This document shows, piece after piece, positions 18,314 to 28,277 of a stretch of 64,000 nucleotides of DNA (position 1 is the first letter of the stretch; every line of letters starts with the position of its first letter). Source of the DNA: Gammaproteobacteria bacterium. Lineage in GTDB: Bacteria; Pseudomonadota; Gammaproteobacteria; UBA4575. Where the stretch lies: positions 744,001 to 808,000 of the forward strand of contig JAWPMW010000001.1 in assembly GCA_033344735.1 (NCBI GenBank). The letters run 5' to 3'. Under the pieces are notes generated by a model that saw nothing but the letters and a program-made list of their open reading frames with translations, had not been told where the DNA came from and searched no databases. A program made the translations under genes and the position numbers.

Positions 18314-18444
18314 AAGCCTGGACTATCTAACGCATCCATGAGCTCTTCAAATTCAAGCTCTGTTAATTGCTCTTTATTTTCTTCGTCTAAAGCAAGATTT
18401 AAATCATCAAGCATATCATTAATTGCACTATCATTCGGGTCCAT
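18310..18444 (-). CDS. Small acidic ORF coupled to the DRR-repeat gene
   Basis: A 44-residue ORF starting at ATG 18444 with GAGGTGA seven bases upstream. The product is very acidic and helical in pattern (MLDDLNLALDEENKEQ, ELEFEELMDALDS). The TGA stop overlaps the ATG of the next, very basic protein by four bases. The opposite charges of the two products suggest they may bind each other. No family is recognised. Confidence 0.55.
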   Translation of the reverse strand: MDPNDSAINDMLDDLNLALDEENKEQLTELEFEELMDALDSPGL

Positions 18445-18845
18445 CACGACATCACCTCACATCATTTAGCTATTAATATGTGCAGTTTTATTTATTTTTT
18501 AAAAATAAAAATGTGAAGATGGCTACAAAATAACTTGTTAGGTAACTTGACAAGGCAAATATGGATTAACTTTGTGAAGACAATCTAATAATTTTTATAA
18601 TTTCTAATATGTTTTATTATCTAATAATACTGTCATAATTTTGTAATAATAATCAGTGATATATAAAATATCAGCATAAGAAATTAATGATTTACTAACA
18701 ATGTATGTGCGCTAAGTCATAATTCACACAAAGTTCAACTGTGCTCAAATAAATTTAAAAGCGATTTCACATTTTCATGAGTTAATTTTGATAGTTTGTT
18801 GTAATTGAAGCTGGAGCTAAAAACTATTTATTTATGAGGATAGCA
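18445..18845. other. AT-rich region between small divergent genes
   Basis: About 400 bases with no supported gene. It holds the leader of the minus-strand small-gene pair and the promoter region of the plus-strand small ORF. An AT-only near-perfect dyad lies at 18491-18509 (TTTATTTTT / AAAAATAAA). Nothing else stands out. Confidence 0.5.
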
Positions 18846-19037
18846 ATGAATGTCGATAAAGTACTTTACCATTTGAAAGAAGCAGATAAAGAATTGAATC
18901 AAATCACTAATGCAAGTATGTCTAGCGACACTTACAGTCATCAATCATATTTAATAGCTATGTCCGATGTATATGATTTCGTATTATCAATTAAAGAATC
19001 CAACGATAACAATAGCGCTATTAGAGATGATTATTAA
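18846..19037 (+). CDS. Small hypothetical protein
   Basis: A 63-residue soluble ORF (MNVDKVLYHLKEADKEL onward) with a helical N-terminal half and an acidic C-terminus. The start at 18846 is preferred over ATG 18834 because TGAGGA lies 5 bases before it. No motif or family is recognised, and the neighbours give no clue. Composition and the ribosome-binding site make it likely real. Confidence 0.5.
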   Translation: MNVDKVLYHLKEADKELNQITNASMSSDTYSHQSYLIAMSDVYDFVLSIKESNDNNSAIRDDY

Positions 19038-19064
19038 TTAAATTCAAGAAAATAAAATCTTCTA

Positions 19065-19658
19065 TCAATTCTTATTAAAAGCAAATCTAAAAGAAACACC
19101 TACAATTCCTCCAATAATATTATTTAGCATATCTTTCTGCGTATCCCATTGATCTTTATCACCTGCACCAATAAACAATACTCCATCGCCTTCACCTAAT
19201 AATATTGCTCCCGCAAACTCGTATAATTCATGAGCTGCAGAAATTCCAAGTACAGCAACAAAGGTACTTATAATGCAAAATGTCTGGCTAAATTTATAAT
19301 CTGATTTAGTAAACCAATGCAAAATTATTAGCGAAGAAATCAATCCGAAATAACTATGTACCCAATAATCATATTCAATGCCTAAAGGATAAGTCTCATA
19401 GAGTTGAAACATTCCACAACAATGCAAGAAAAGAAAAATAGAAAACAAAAAATAGTGAATCCAATGCAAATAAATATGTGATCTAAAATAATATGTAGCA
19501 AACAGTAAAATCAGACACATTAAGATGTCGTATTTATAATGACTTTCAAGACCCAAAGCCAGTGCCTCCATTATAGAAAATACAATAAGAAAGATTATCA
19601 ATACATATTTATACTTTCTATTTACGTCATTACTTTCAATCTTGCCAGTCATGGTCAT
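19065..19658 (-). CDS. YjdF/DUF2238-like integral membrane protein
   Basis: A 197-residue membrane protein with about six hydrophobic segments. The conserved face includes EYDYWVHSYFG, AAHELYEF and, near the C-terminus, WDTQKDMLNNIIGG, a hallmark of DUF2238 (DTQxDMxxN). The conserved His, Glu and Asp residues inside membrane helices hint at metal or proton handling, but the family's function is unknown. It follows another membrane-protein gene by 13 bases, with which it probably shares the FNR-box promoter region near 20116. Confidence 0.7.
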   Translation of the reverse strand: MTMTGKIESNDVNRKYKYVLIIFLIVFSIMEALALGLESHYKYDILMCLILLFATYYFRSHIYLHWIHYFLFSIFLFLHCCGMFQLYETYPLGIEYDYWVHSYFGLISSLIILHWFTKSDYKFSQTFCIISTFVAVLGISAAHELYEFAGAILLGEGDGVLFIGAGDKDQWDTQKDMLNNIIGGIVGVSFRFAFNKN

Positions 19659-19671
19659 TTAGCATTAATTC

Positions 19672-20061
19672 TTACTCGGTTATCAATATATATATTCCCC
19701 ATATTATAAGAAATAACCACATGGCTGAATATAACCAGAGGTTTTTAATTACATTAACGATCTCTTGCTGTTTAATCCACGCAACAAGATCGCCAGCATA
19801 GTTAGCCAAACCCGTTAGCATCAATAAAGCAATAAACAGGCAAACTGCTAGTATCTCTACTATTGAAATCCCAGCATTAACAATAAAGTACAGAACAAGT
19901 ACTGACAGTATAAAACCAATAACTGTCATTACTATCGGTACAGTATAAATTTTACTTATAAAATTCAACCAAATTTGCGGATTAAGTATTAATATTATCA
20001 CCTTAACCACTGCCAAAATTATCAAAATAGAAGCTAGTATTTCTATAACACTTAAGTTCAT
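19672..20061 (-). CDS. Small integral membrane protein, unknown
   Basis: A 129-residue protein with four predicted membrane helices: about residues 6-27, 40-62, 64-86 and 107-127. It has a short charged loop (DLVAWIKQQE) between the last two. No family is recognised. It is the first gene of a two-gene minus-strand unit divergent from the cytochrome c gene. A perfect FNR-type box sits 55 bases before its start, so it may be oxygen-regulated. Confidence 0.6.
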   Translation of the reverse strand: MNLSVIEILASILIILAVVKVIILILNPQIWLNFISKIYTVPIVMTVIGFILSVLVLYFIVNAGISIVEILAVCLFIALLMLTGLANYAGDLVAWIKQQEIVNVIKNLWLYSAMWLFLIIWGIYILITE

Positions 20062-20115
20062 ATAATCACCTCACATTTAACACTGATACTTTAACAATTA
20101 CTTTTATATAAACAA

Positions 20116-20129
20116 TTGATACAAATCAA
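20116..20129. promoter_or_regulatory. Perfect FNR/ANR-type box (TTGATACAAATCAA)
   Basis: TTGAT-N4-ATCAA matches the FNR consensus at all ten positions. It lies in the divergent promoter region between a membrane-protein gene (start 20061) and a cytochrome c gene (start 20217), so it could serve either or both. Related regulators such as ANR or the NO sensor DNR use the same sequence. Confidence 0.8.
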
Positions 20130-20216
20130 ATACCGATTCAACAGAGCATGTGAAAATGTAATAAGAGAAGTCAAATACTAATACTGTAAATAAAGTTGAA
20201 TTTATATAGGTCAATT

Positions 20217-20657
20217 ATGAATATTATAAATCCTGCGATTAAATTTCTGGTTACTATTACGTTAGCAGTTACATTTAATTCTTCGATTGCAGAAGAAGAT
20301 AACAATGAAATGATGGCGACAATTGAAGCTGGAAACAAATCCTTTTATCGCTTTTGCTCTATTTGTCATGCGCCAAATGGAGAGGGAAATGGCATGTTCA
20401 GCGATCACTTAGTTACAAATCCACCAGACTTAACTAGATTAAGTAAAAACAATAACAATAATTTTCCCTGGATCGACTTATACAAAATTATTAATGGAAA
20501 TGATATTAACCCTGAGCATGGCACACCTGAAATGCCTATTTGGGGAAATCAATTTGATCTGAATCAATGGGATCATGCTGAGTCTGAATTCTCAGATGTT
20601 ATTGTTCGCGGACGAATCTTTGAGATATTAGTTTATCTACAGTCCATTCAAAAATAA
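20217..20657 (+). CDS. Periplasmic c-type cytochrome (monohaem)
   Basis: A 146-residue exported protein. The signal peptide ends near NSSIA (25), the haem-binding motif CSICH is at 47-51, and the likely axial Met is in EMPIWG (106). It is a paralogue of the next gene: both share the C-x2-CH, DLTRL, MPIWG and VRG-IFE blocks. The start ATG 20217 is preferred over TTG 20196. It likely carries electrons in respiration at low oxygen or in nitrogen-oxide metabolism, given the FNR box upstream. The partner oxidase or reductase is not in the window. Confidence 0.85.
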   Translation: MNIINPAIKFLVTITLAVTFNSSIAEEDNNEMMATIEAGNKSFYRFCSICHAPNGEGNGMFSDHLVTNPPDLTRLSKNNNNNFPWIDLYKIINGNDINPEHGTPEMPIWGNQFDLNQWDHAESEFSDVIVRGRIFEILVYLQSIQK

Positions 20658-20704
20658 TACATATGCCGCACTTATAAATCATAGACAAATTAAGTATGTT
20701 TCTA

Positions 20705-20718
20705 ATGATCTAAATCAA
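20705..20718. promoter_or_regulatory. FNR/ANR-type box (one mismatch) before second cytochrome
   Basis: ATGAT-CTAA-ATCAA matches TTGAT-N4-ATCAA at nine of ten positions. It is 57 bases upstream of the cytochrome c-globin pair. Together with the perfect box at 20116, it supports an oxygen- or NO-responsive regulon. Confidence 0.65.
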
Positions 20719-20775
20719 TGTCTCCACATTCTAATTGAGTAAAATTAGTAGTAGATAACAACATAGGTATCTATT

Positions 20776-21210
20776 ATGAATTTAACCACCATACGCAAAA
20801 TACTTTTATCTACATTTATTCTATCCTATAGCGGTACTCAATATTGTTTAGCAGAAGAACCTTATGATACAGAAGAACAAGGTAAAGCTGAATTCATTGA
20901 CAACTGTTCATTATGTCATGGCAACAATGCTAAAGGTGATGGCGTATTTGCAAAGTTACTCACAATAGATACTCCTGATTTGACTCGTTTAAAAAAAGAC
21001 AATGGCGGTGTTTTTCCATTTAAAGAAGTATTTTTCATGATTGACGGTAGAGAGGAAGTTGCAATACATGGACCTAGATATATGCCAATCTGGGGTGACC
21101 GATTCCAATCATCAACTTGGTCCTCGGTATCAGATGAGCACGCAGATACCTTAGTACGGGGAACTATTTTTGAATTGTTATTATATCTAGATTCAATCCA
21201 AGAAAATTAA
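20776..21210 (+). CDS. Periplasmic c-type cytochrome (monohaem), paralogue
   Basis: A 144-residue exported cytochrome. The signal peptide ends around YCLA (26), CSLCH is at 44-48, and the axial Met candidate is in YMPIWG (103). It is similar throughout to the cytochrome at 20217, indicating gene duplication. The stop codon overlaps the ATG of the globin gene (TAATG), so the two are translated together. Predicted periplasmic electron carrier. Its partner is unknown; coupling to a globin points to oxygen or NO chemistry. Confidence 0.85.
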   Translation: MNLTTIRKILLSTFILSYSGTQYCLAEEPYDTEEQGKAEFIDNCSLCHGNNAKGDGVFAKLLTIDTPDLTRLKKDNGGVFPFKEVFFMIDGREEVAIHGPRYMPIWGDRFQSSTWSSVSDEHADTLVRGTIFELLLYLDSIQEN

Positions 21211-21650
21211 TGCTAAGCGCAAACATAATACATCTGGAAGCATTAAAGAGAAGTTACTCATTACTCAAAGAGAATGATGAAAAAATCGGCAAGGCAACAT
21301 ATGAAAATATGTTTAAAAGGCATCCTGAATTAAAAAAAATGTTCAGAAACACGTCAACAATTCAAGGCAAAAAATTAATTGATGCAATTTTATTTTATTG
21401 CATAGAAGCGGATAATTTTGAATTATTCTATGAGAGATTGGATGCCATTGCACATGTTCACATACATATAGGCATAAAGAACGAATATTATCCGTATATG
21501 AAGGATGCATTTATAAATGCGATACGCAGTGTATTAAAAACAGAAGCAACTGACGAAATCATTAATGCCTGGAGTTATGGTTTTAATAGTCTAAGTAACG
21601 AATTAATCCATATTGAAAACTTAATTAGAAAACATATGAATACACATTAA
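21210..21650 (+). CDS. Single-domain globin (bacterial haemoglobin/flavohaemoglobin-like)
   Basis: A 146-residue cytosolic globin without a reductase domain, similar in size to Vitreoscilla haemoglobin. It has the helix-A region LKRSYSLLKENDEKIGKATYENMF, a likely distal Gln at 52 (E7) and proximal His 84 in HIHIGIK, aligned with the HTSFQIK of Hmp. Such globins bind O2 or NO and supply oxygen to oxidases or remove NO. It is translationally coupled to a cytochrome c gene and downstream of an FNR-type box, fitting expression at low oxygen. The extra histidines around the proximal site (HVHIH) are unusual. Confidence 0.82.
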   Translation: MLSANIIHLEALKRSYSLLKENDEKIGKATYENMFKRHPELKKMFRNTSTIQGKKLIDAILFYCIEADNFELFYERLDAIAHVHIHIGIKNEYYPYMKDAFINAIRSVLKTEATDEIINAWSYGFNSLSNELIHIENLIRKHMNTH

Positions 21651-21702
21651 CAACTTATAGGCTTGATATAAATAATATTCATTTATATTTGAAATATTAA
21701 AT

Positions 21703-22911
21703 GTGACGAACATATCCTTAGCAAGGAAGATATCACTTCCATTATTAACTTTCTACGGTGTAGGCACCATTTTAGGTGCCGGCATATACTTGCTTATTGG
21801 TGAGGTTTCTTTAAGAGCAGGAGCCCACGCCCCTATCGCCTTTATTGTATCGTCATGTATCGCAGCAATTACCGCATATTCATTCGCACGATTATCATCC
21901 ATGTATCCTAAGAGTGCTGGTGAGGTTGCTTATACACAAGCAGCTTTTAACTCTCAAATCATTTCTATACTGGTAGGTTTATCTGTAGTTTTAATAGGCA
22001 CAGTTTCAGCATCAACCATGGTAAAGGGATTTGCTGGGTACTTTACCGCACTTTCTCCTACTCCAGAAATTTTAATCATATCGACTTTAGTGGTATTTAT
22101 AACTGTATTCTCGATATGGGGTATTAGTCAATCTATGTACCTTGCTGCTATTATTACTGTTATCGAAATATTGGGTTTGGTGTTTGTAATATATGCAATA
22201 GCTGACATGGATTCAATTGATCAAATCAGTCTACCAACAAGCAAATCAATATTTGAAAATAGTCATATGATTATTTATGCTGGATTTATTTCTTTTTACG
22301 CTTATATAGGTTTTGAAGACATAGTAAATATGGCTGAAGAAACCAAAAATCCAACAAGGCTAGTTCCTCTAGCAATTTTACTATCATTGATTATTTCTAC
22401 ATTATTATACGTAATATTATCTATATTCTGCACCAGCTTTATACCATTATCAGTATTTGAGCATAGTAAAGCACCACTTGTATCAATCATTGAGTACAAA
22501 GGCTATAACACAACTATAATGGGTTTAATTAGCATTATCGCGATAATTAATGGTGCTTTAGTACAACAACTAATGGCATCGCGAGTATTATATGGAATGG
22601 CAAAACAAAATTTGTTTTTCCAAGCCTTTCAAGAGGTCAATATAAAAACCCGCACTCCAATAACCGCAACAATAACTATTGCAAGCATCATCTTCTTTTT
22701 ATCTATAAGCTTCGACCTAATTACATTAGCTGAGCTTACTAGCATGTTAACGCTAATCGTATTTATTATTATACAGATTGCTTTAATTCTATTATCCAAA
22801 ATGAATCAAAGCAGCAGAAAGCTGGATTTTGTTTTACCTCCTATTGGAATAACTTTAAACATAGCTTTAATTTACTTTGGATATATAAACCCTTACATGA
22901 ATGATGGTTAG
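21703..22911 (+). CDS. APC-superfamily amino acid permease
   Basis: A 402-residue inner-membrane transporter with 11-12 hydrophobic segments. The first helix shows the unwound G-x-G-I-x-G substrate motif (GVGTILGAGIY), and the later FYAYIGFEDIVNMAEETKNP is the standard APC signature. It would import or exchange an amino acid or amine with protons; the substrate is not predictable. It starts with GTG at 21703; the overlapping ATG at 21701 runs directly into TGA. A weak FNR-like sequence at 21663 is not convincing. It converges on katG. Confidence 0.8.
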   Translation: MTNISLARKISLPLLTFYGVGTILGAGIYLLIGEVSLRAGAHAPIAFIVSSCIAAITAYSFARLSSMYPKSAGEVAYTQAAFNSQIISILVGLSVVLIGTVSASTMVKGFAGYFTALSPTPEILIISTLVVFITVFSIWGISQSMYLAAIITVIEILGLVFVIYAIADMDSIDQISLPTSKSIFENSHMIIYAGFISFYAYIGFEDIVNMAEETKNPTRLVPLAILLSLIISTLLYVILSIFCTSFIPLSVFEHSKAPLVSIIEYKGYNTTIMGLISIIAIINGALVQQLMASRVLYGMAKQNLFFQAFQEVNIKTRTPITATITIASIIFFLSISFDLITLAELTSMLTLIVFIIIQIALILLSKMNQSSRKLDFVLPPIGITLNIALIYFGYINPYMNDG

Positions 22912-22975
22912 CTTGCAATCCACTAATCATTGTCATCATTATTTCGAGTGGAAAAATTAAATATCATATTATAAA

Positions 22976-23008
22976 AAGCGATGCCTCAATGTTTATGAGA
23001 CATCGCTT
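22976..23008 (-). terminator. Rho-independent terminator of katG
   Basis: On the minus strand, AAGCGATG and CATCGCTT pair, with an inner CTCA/TGAG stem after one mismatch and a 7-base loop. Five T's end the structure. It begins 13 bases after the katG stop. Confidence 0.75.
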
Positions 23009-23021
23009 CTGTTATCAGTAA

Positions 23022-25253
<2,232 letters not shown>

Positions 25254-25477
25254 TCATCAATTTCATTTTTTAGATAATATTGATTCATTTTATGAATGAT
25301 AAAGTCTGCAGTGGATTGCTTGAGTCAAATTATCATTAGAGAATTACCAAGAAAAGAATTTAAAACGTATTAAAGTGAAGTCAACTTAATAAGAGGTATA
25401 AGATTTCCGACAAACATTACTGACTTGATGCCTTAAAATAGACAAAGTTAATCATCAAAAATGAGTAAAATATATCT

Positions 25478-25975
25478 ATGTTAAGGATACTATTCTTATT
25501 TGCTGCAATAATTATTTTGCCATCTATTTCTATGGCACAAAAATCAGAAATATTTGCTGTACAGATTGGCACATATGAAAAATTTGCTGCCGACAATAAG
25601 CGAAAAGTTCGTAATTTTGATAATGTCCATGTCTTTACTTTCAAAAACAAATCACGCGTTACTGTTGGTGAGTTTACAAGAAGAGAAAATGCAACTGAAC
25701 TACTAAAAAAACTTAAAAGTATCGGCTTTAGCGATGCTTTTATACGCAGGACAGGTTATGTCGATCTAGATAATGCACGAAGCACAATTGAAAAATTCAA
25801 TATCCTTATCTCAGAAATGGATGCCAAAGCATTTTATTTAGATGGAGATATGTATATATTCCAAGGAACAGGTTACATTAAGATTCATCACTTAAACCCA
25901 AAACAAGTATCTAACTCAAGACAGACTCTTAACTTAAATCCAAATAATAATTTTCTATTATTAGGCACTTATTAG
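25478..25975 (+). CDS. Exported SPOR-like protein
   Basis: A 165-residue protein with signal peptide MLRILFLFAAIIILPSISMA. The following residues (FAVQIGTYEK to FSDAFIRR, about 27-93) have the pattern of a SPOR domain: FxVQxGxY opening, VGEFTRRENATELLKKLKSIGF helix. SPOR domains bind denuded glycan strands of peptidoglycan at division sites. It has no membrane anchor beyond the signal peptide and no lipobox, so it is probably periplasmic. The C-terminal 70 residues are unrecognised. It is a single gene divergent from katG. Confidence 0.6.
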   Translation: MLRILFLFAAIIILPSISMAQKSEIFAVQIGTYEKFAADNKRKVRNFDNVHVFTFKNKSRVTVGEFTRRENATELLKKLKSIGFSDAFIRRTGYVDLDNARSTIEKFNILISEMDAKAFYLDGDMYIFQGTGYIKIHHLNPKQVSNSRQTLNLNPNNNFLLLGTY

Positions 25976-26025
25976 TAACCAGAACAGCCCAAGCTCTCCA
26001 AAGAACATTCAAATATAATTTATAT

Positions 26026-26268
26026 TTATAATACTGATGGATTCAGTGACATAAAAAGTGATTGGGCGTGTTCCGCTGCTGTTATTCCAGAACTAGTCAA
26101 GTACCCACCATCCACTTGTGAAGTAAATCCTTTGTCAAATAAACTGCTTGCAGCTGCTTTTGTTGCAGAACTTGCTGTTTTATGAATTTTTATTCCTACC
26201 CTAGAAGTAGAAAGATCGAATGCAAGAAGCAGATTTAATTCGGCAATATTTTCTGATGAAAAAGACAT
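26026..26268 (-). CDS. TIGR02647-family small protein
   Basis: An 80-residue soluble protein. MSFSSENIAELNLLLAF, then GIKIHKTA, then FTSQVDGGYLTSSGITAAEHAQSL match the pattern of the conserved gammaproteobacterial family TIGR02647, including the VDGGYLT core. The family is widespread and small but has no assigned role. It stands alone and divergent from the next genes. Confidence 0.7.
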   Translation of the reverse strand: MSFSSENIAELNLLLAFDLSTSRVGIKIHKTASSATKAAASSLFDKGFTSQVDGGYLTSSGITAAEHAQSLFMSLNPSVL

Positions 26269-26537
26269 TAGTTCAGCTCCATTATCATTATTGTTATGTT
26301 AATTTGTTTCTTACCTTGGTATTTATGCACGCATTTTAAGTAAATTTACAATCTTATCAGCCATTTTAGCGTATCATTAAAATCCAAGCTAAAAATAGCT
26401 GTCTAGTATATGAGTTAAACTGTATAATGTTGGCGAACGCATGCACTATAGCGTCTCCTGGAAAGTCATTATTCCTGTCAATCTGCTTGTTTATATGGTG
26501 GAGCGAAAAATTCAACCCCACTACTACTACAAACACT

Positions 26538-26792
26538 ATGACTGATATCACAACTAGCGCTTCACAATTTTACACAATCGAATCTATTGAGCCTATAGAT
26601 CCACCATCAGGCGCAGAAGGTGATGATTGGTACAAGTATGTAATTGTACAGGGGACTAATCGTATCAGCGGTTATAGACAAGGCGACTTAGAATCAGTTC
26701 GAAATGCTACTGAGGAAAACATTGAATTGTTAAACGAGCGCCAATTTGGTAAACGTGCACGTCTTCAGCAAGCCTCCTCTTCAAATAAATAA
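26538..26792 (+). CDS. Conserved small hypothetical protein
   Basis: An 84-residue soluble protein from ATG 26538 (MTDITTSASQFYTIESIEP). It includes WYKYVIVQGTNRISGYRQGDL and a basic helix ENIELLNERQFGKRARLQ. The upstream in-frame ATG 26427 would add 37 residues with a hydrophobic patch (SLFLSICLFIWW) and is less likely, though the chosen start has no evident ribosome-binding site. The pattern looks like a conserved gammaproteobacterial small protein; no function is known. Confidence 0.55.
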   Translation: MTDITTSASQFYTIESIEPIDPPSGAEGDDWYKYVIVQGTNRISGYRQGDLESVRNATEENIELLNERQFGKRARLQQASSSNK

Positions 26793-26824
26793 ATTTCGAG
26801 CCTTTTCTTTAATTAACAATTTCA

Positions 26825-27490
26825 ATGTCACCAGTTAGGATACGTTACCAAACGATCGAATTTGATAGTACTGACATTCACCTCAGGACATTACGCGACA
26901 ATCAACAATATTCCGACGAAAATGATATTGCCAAGAAACTAGGGATTTCTTCAGCAACATGGCCACTTTTTGGTGTAGTCTGGCCATCAAGCATTGTTTT
27001 AGCCAATTTCATGTTAAGTTATAATTATTCTGGAAAACGAATATTAGAAGTTGGCTGTGGTATAGGTTTAGTCAGCTTACTCTTAAATCACAATCACGCT
27101 GATATAAGCGCAACAGATATTCACCCTGAAGCAGAAGAGTTCCTAATTAAAAATGCCAATTTAAATAATGGCAAAGTGATCCCATTCAAACGGGCAAATT
27201 GGAATGACATTGATACAAAATTAGGCCAATTCGATTTAATTGTAGGCAGCGATTTGTTATATGAAAGAGAAAACGTAAACTTGTTAGCAGAGTTCATTAA
27301 TCATCACACAAAAGCTGATGCTCACGTGATAATTGTAGACCCTGGCCGAGGCAATCATGCAACCTTCAGCAAGAAAATGGTAGCACTAGGTTATTCACAT
27401 ACTCAAAATCAGCCTGCAGATACAAGTTACCTAGAAAAGCAATTCAAAGGACAGATACTTGAGTACGCATGTCATGAGGTAGTGGCTTAA
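26825..27490 (+). CDS. SAM-dependent methyltransferase, protein-lysine methyltransferase-like
   Basis: A 221-residue cytosolic Rossmann-fold methyltransferase. WPSSIVLANFML precedes motif I EVGCGIGLVSLLL (about 77-89), followed by ISATDIHPEA and FDLIVGSDLLYE. This arrangement (W-S--LA--L, then motif I, then D-LLYE) is that of the METTL-type seven-beta-strand protein-lysine methyltransferases and of related bacterial enzymes acting on ETF-beta or ribosomal factors. The target is not predictable. It lies 32 bases after a small hypothetical gene and may share its transcript. Confidence 0.7.
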   Translation: MSPVRIRYQTIEFDSTDIHLRTLRDNQQYSDENDIAKKLGISSATWPLFGVVWPSSIVLANFMLSYNYSGKRILEVGCGIGLVSLLLNHNHADISATDIHPEAEEFLIKNANLNNGKVIPFKRANWNDIDTKLGQFDLIVGSDLLYERENVNLLAEFINHHTKADAHVIIVDPGRGNHATFSKKMVALGYSHTQNQPADTSYLEKQFKGQILEYACHEVVA

Positions 27491-27507
27491 ACTGCTACTC
27501 ATTATTT

Positions 27508-27624
27508 TTAAGCTTGAACGCAACGTAATAGTTCATCGTCATAATCTCCATCAATAACTTCATAAGCAGATTTTCAACGCCTTTCCTCTCTTAAATTTAT
27601 TATATCTTTAGCACGCTGAAGCAA
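27508..27624 (-). pseudogene. Possible decayed small gene with an internal TGA
   Basis: One minus-strand frame reads protein-like on both sides of a single TGA at 27574-27576. LLQRAKDIINLREERR precedes it and KSAYEVIDGDYDDELL follows; the frame then ends at TAA. A CGA-to-TGA change would give a continuous 38-residue peptide from TTG 27624. Codon choice and the acidic end look coding, while the surroundings do not. It may be a nonsense-inactivated gene or chance. Confidence 0.3.
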
Positions 27625-27701
27625 TTTGGCAAGTCATTGATTAATAATGAGATCAGGTATTATGATGCATATTTAGAATAATAATTCAGGTACTAATAAA
27701 A

Positions 27702-28091
27702 ATGGATCAATGTATTTTCTGTGGTAAACAAACAATAGTTCATGAAACAGAGTTAACTTATGTTACATACGATAGTTATCCAGCCTCACCTGGGCATATA
27801 CTGATTATTACTAAACGACATGTACCAAATTATTTTGATTGCAGCCCTGCAGAAGTCGTGGATCTTTGGCAGTCTGTGGCGGTAGCGAAGCAACTTGTTG
27901 AAAAGGATTACTCTCCAGATTCTTACAATGTAGGAATTAATGTGGGCGCAGTTGCAGGACAATCTGTACCACATATCCATATTCATTTAATTCCAAGATA
28001 TACGGGCGATGTTGAGGATCCTAGAGGTGGTGTCCGCAGCGTCATCCCGCATAAACGAAAATACACTAGACGCCAAGATGTAAATAATTAA
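27702..28091 (+). CDS. HIT-family nucleotide hydrolase
   Basis: A 129-residue cytosolic protein. The N-terminal CIFCGK is typical of HIT proteins, PASPGHILIITKRHVPNYFD follows, and the catalytic triad HIHIHLIPR (about 93-101) closes the active site. HIT enzymes hydrolyse or transfer nucleoside monophosphates from dinucleotides or AMP conjugates. The ending GGVRSVIPHKRKY is shared with HIT proteins of the Fhit-like branch. It is monocistronic; the substrate is not determined. Confidence 0.88.
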   Translation: MDQCIFCGKQTIVHETELTYVTYDSYPASPGHILIITKRHVPNYFDCSPAEVVDLWQSVAVAKQLVEKDYSPDSYNVGINVGAVAGQSVPHIHIHLIPRYTGDVEDPRGGVRSVIPHKRKYTRRQDVNN

Positions 28092-28220
28092 ATAGCATGC
28101 ATATGTATAAAACACACCCAAATACAATAAACTCCTTAAGAATTACTAACTAGTCGACTTTTTGCACATTCGTGCTATAGCCATTATGGGCTGTGTGCTA
28201 TATTTAAATGCAGGGGCAAC

Positions 28221-28271
28221 ATGAGTAAATCTCTCCCAAAGCATAAAAATTACATTATTTTCGGAGGATAA
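28221..28271 (+). CDS. Possible 16-codon leader ORF before the truncated globin
   Basis: ATG at 28221 follows AGGGG by 5 bases and encodes MSKSLPKHKNYIIFGG, ending in TAA. Its last codons contain CGGAGGAT, the ribosome-binding site of the exported globin gene whose ATG is 6 bases further on. The layout suits translational coupling or a small regulatory leader. Confidence 0.35.
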   Translation: MSKSLPKHKNYIIFGG

Positions 28272-28277
28272 TTTTCA

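Noticed and set aside
18491-18509. AT-only dyad as a terminator
   Set aside because: It has no GC pairs, so the stem would be too weak, and it does not follow a gene in the right orientation.
21663-21676. FNR-like sequence TTGATATAAATAAT before the APC permease
   Set aside because: Only eight of ten consensus positions match, with the second half-site broken, in AT-rich DNA.
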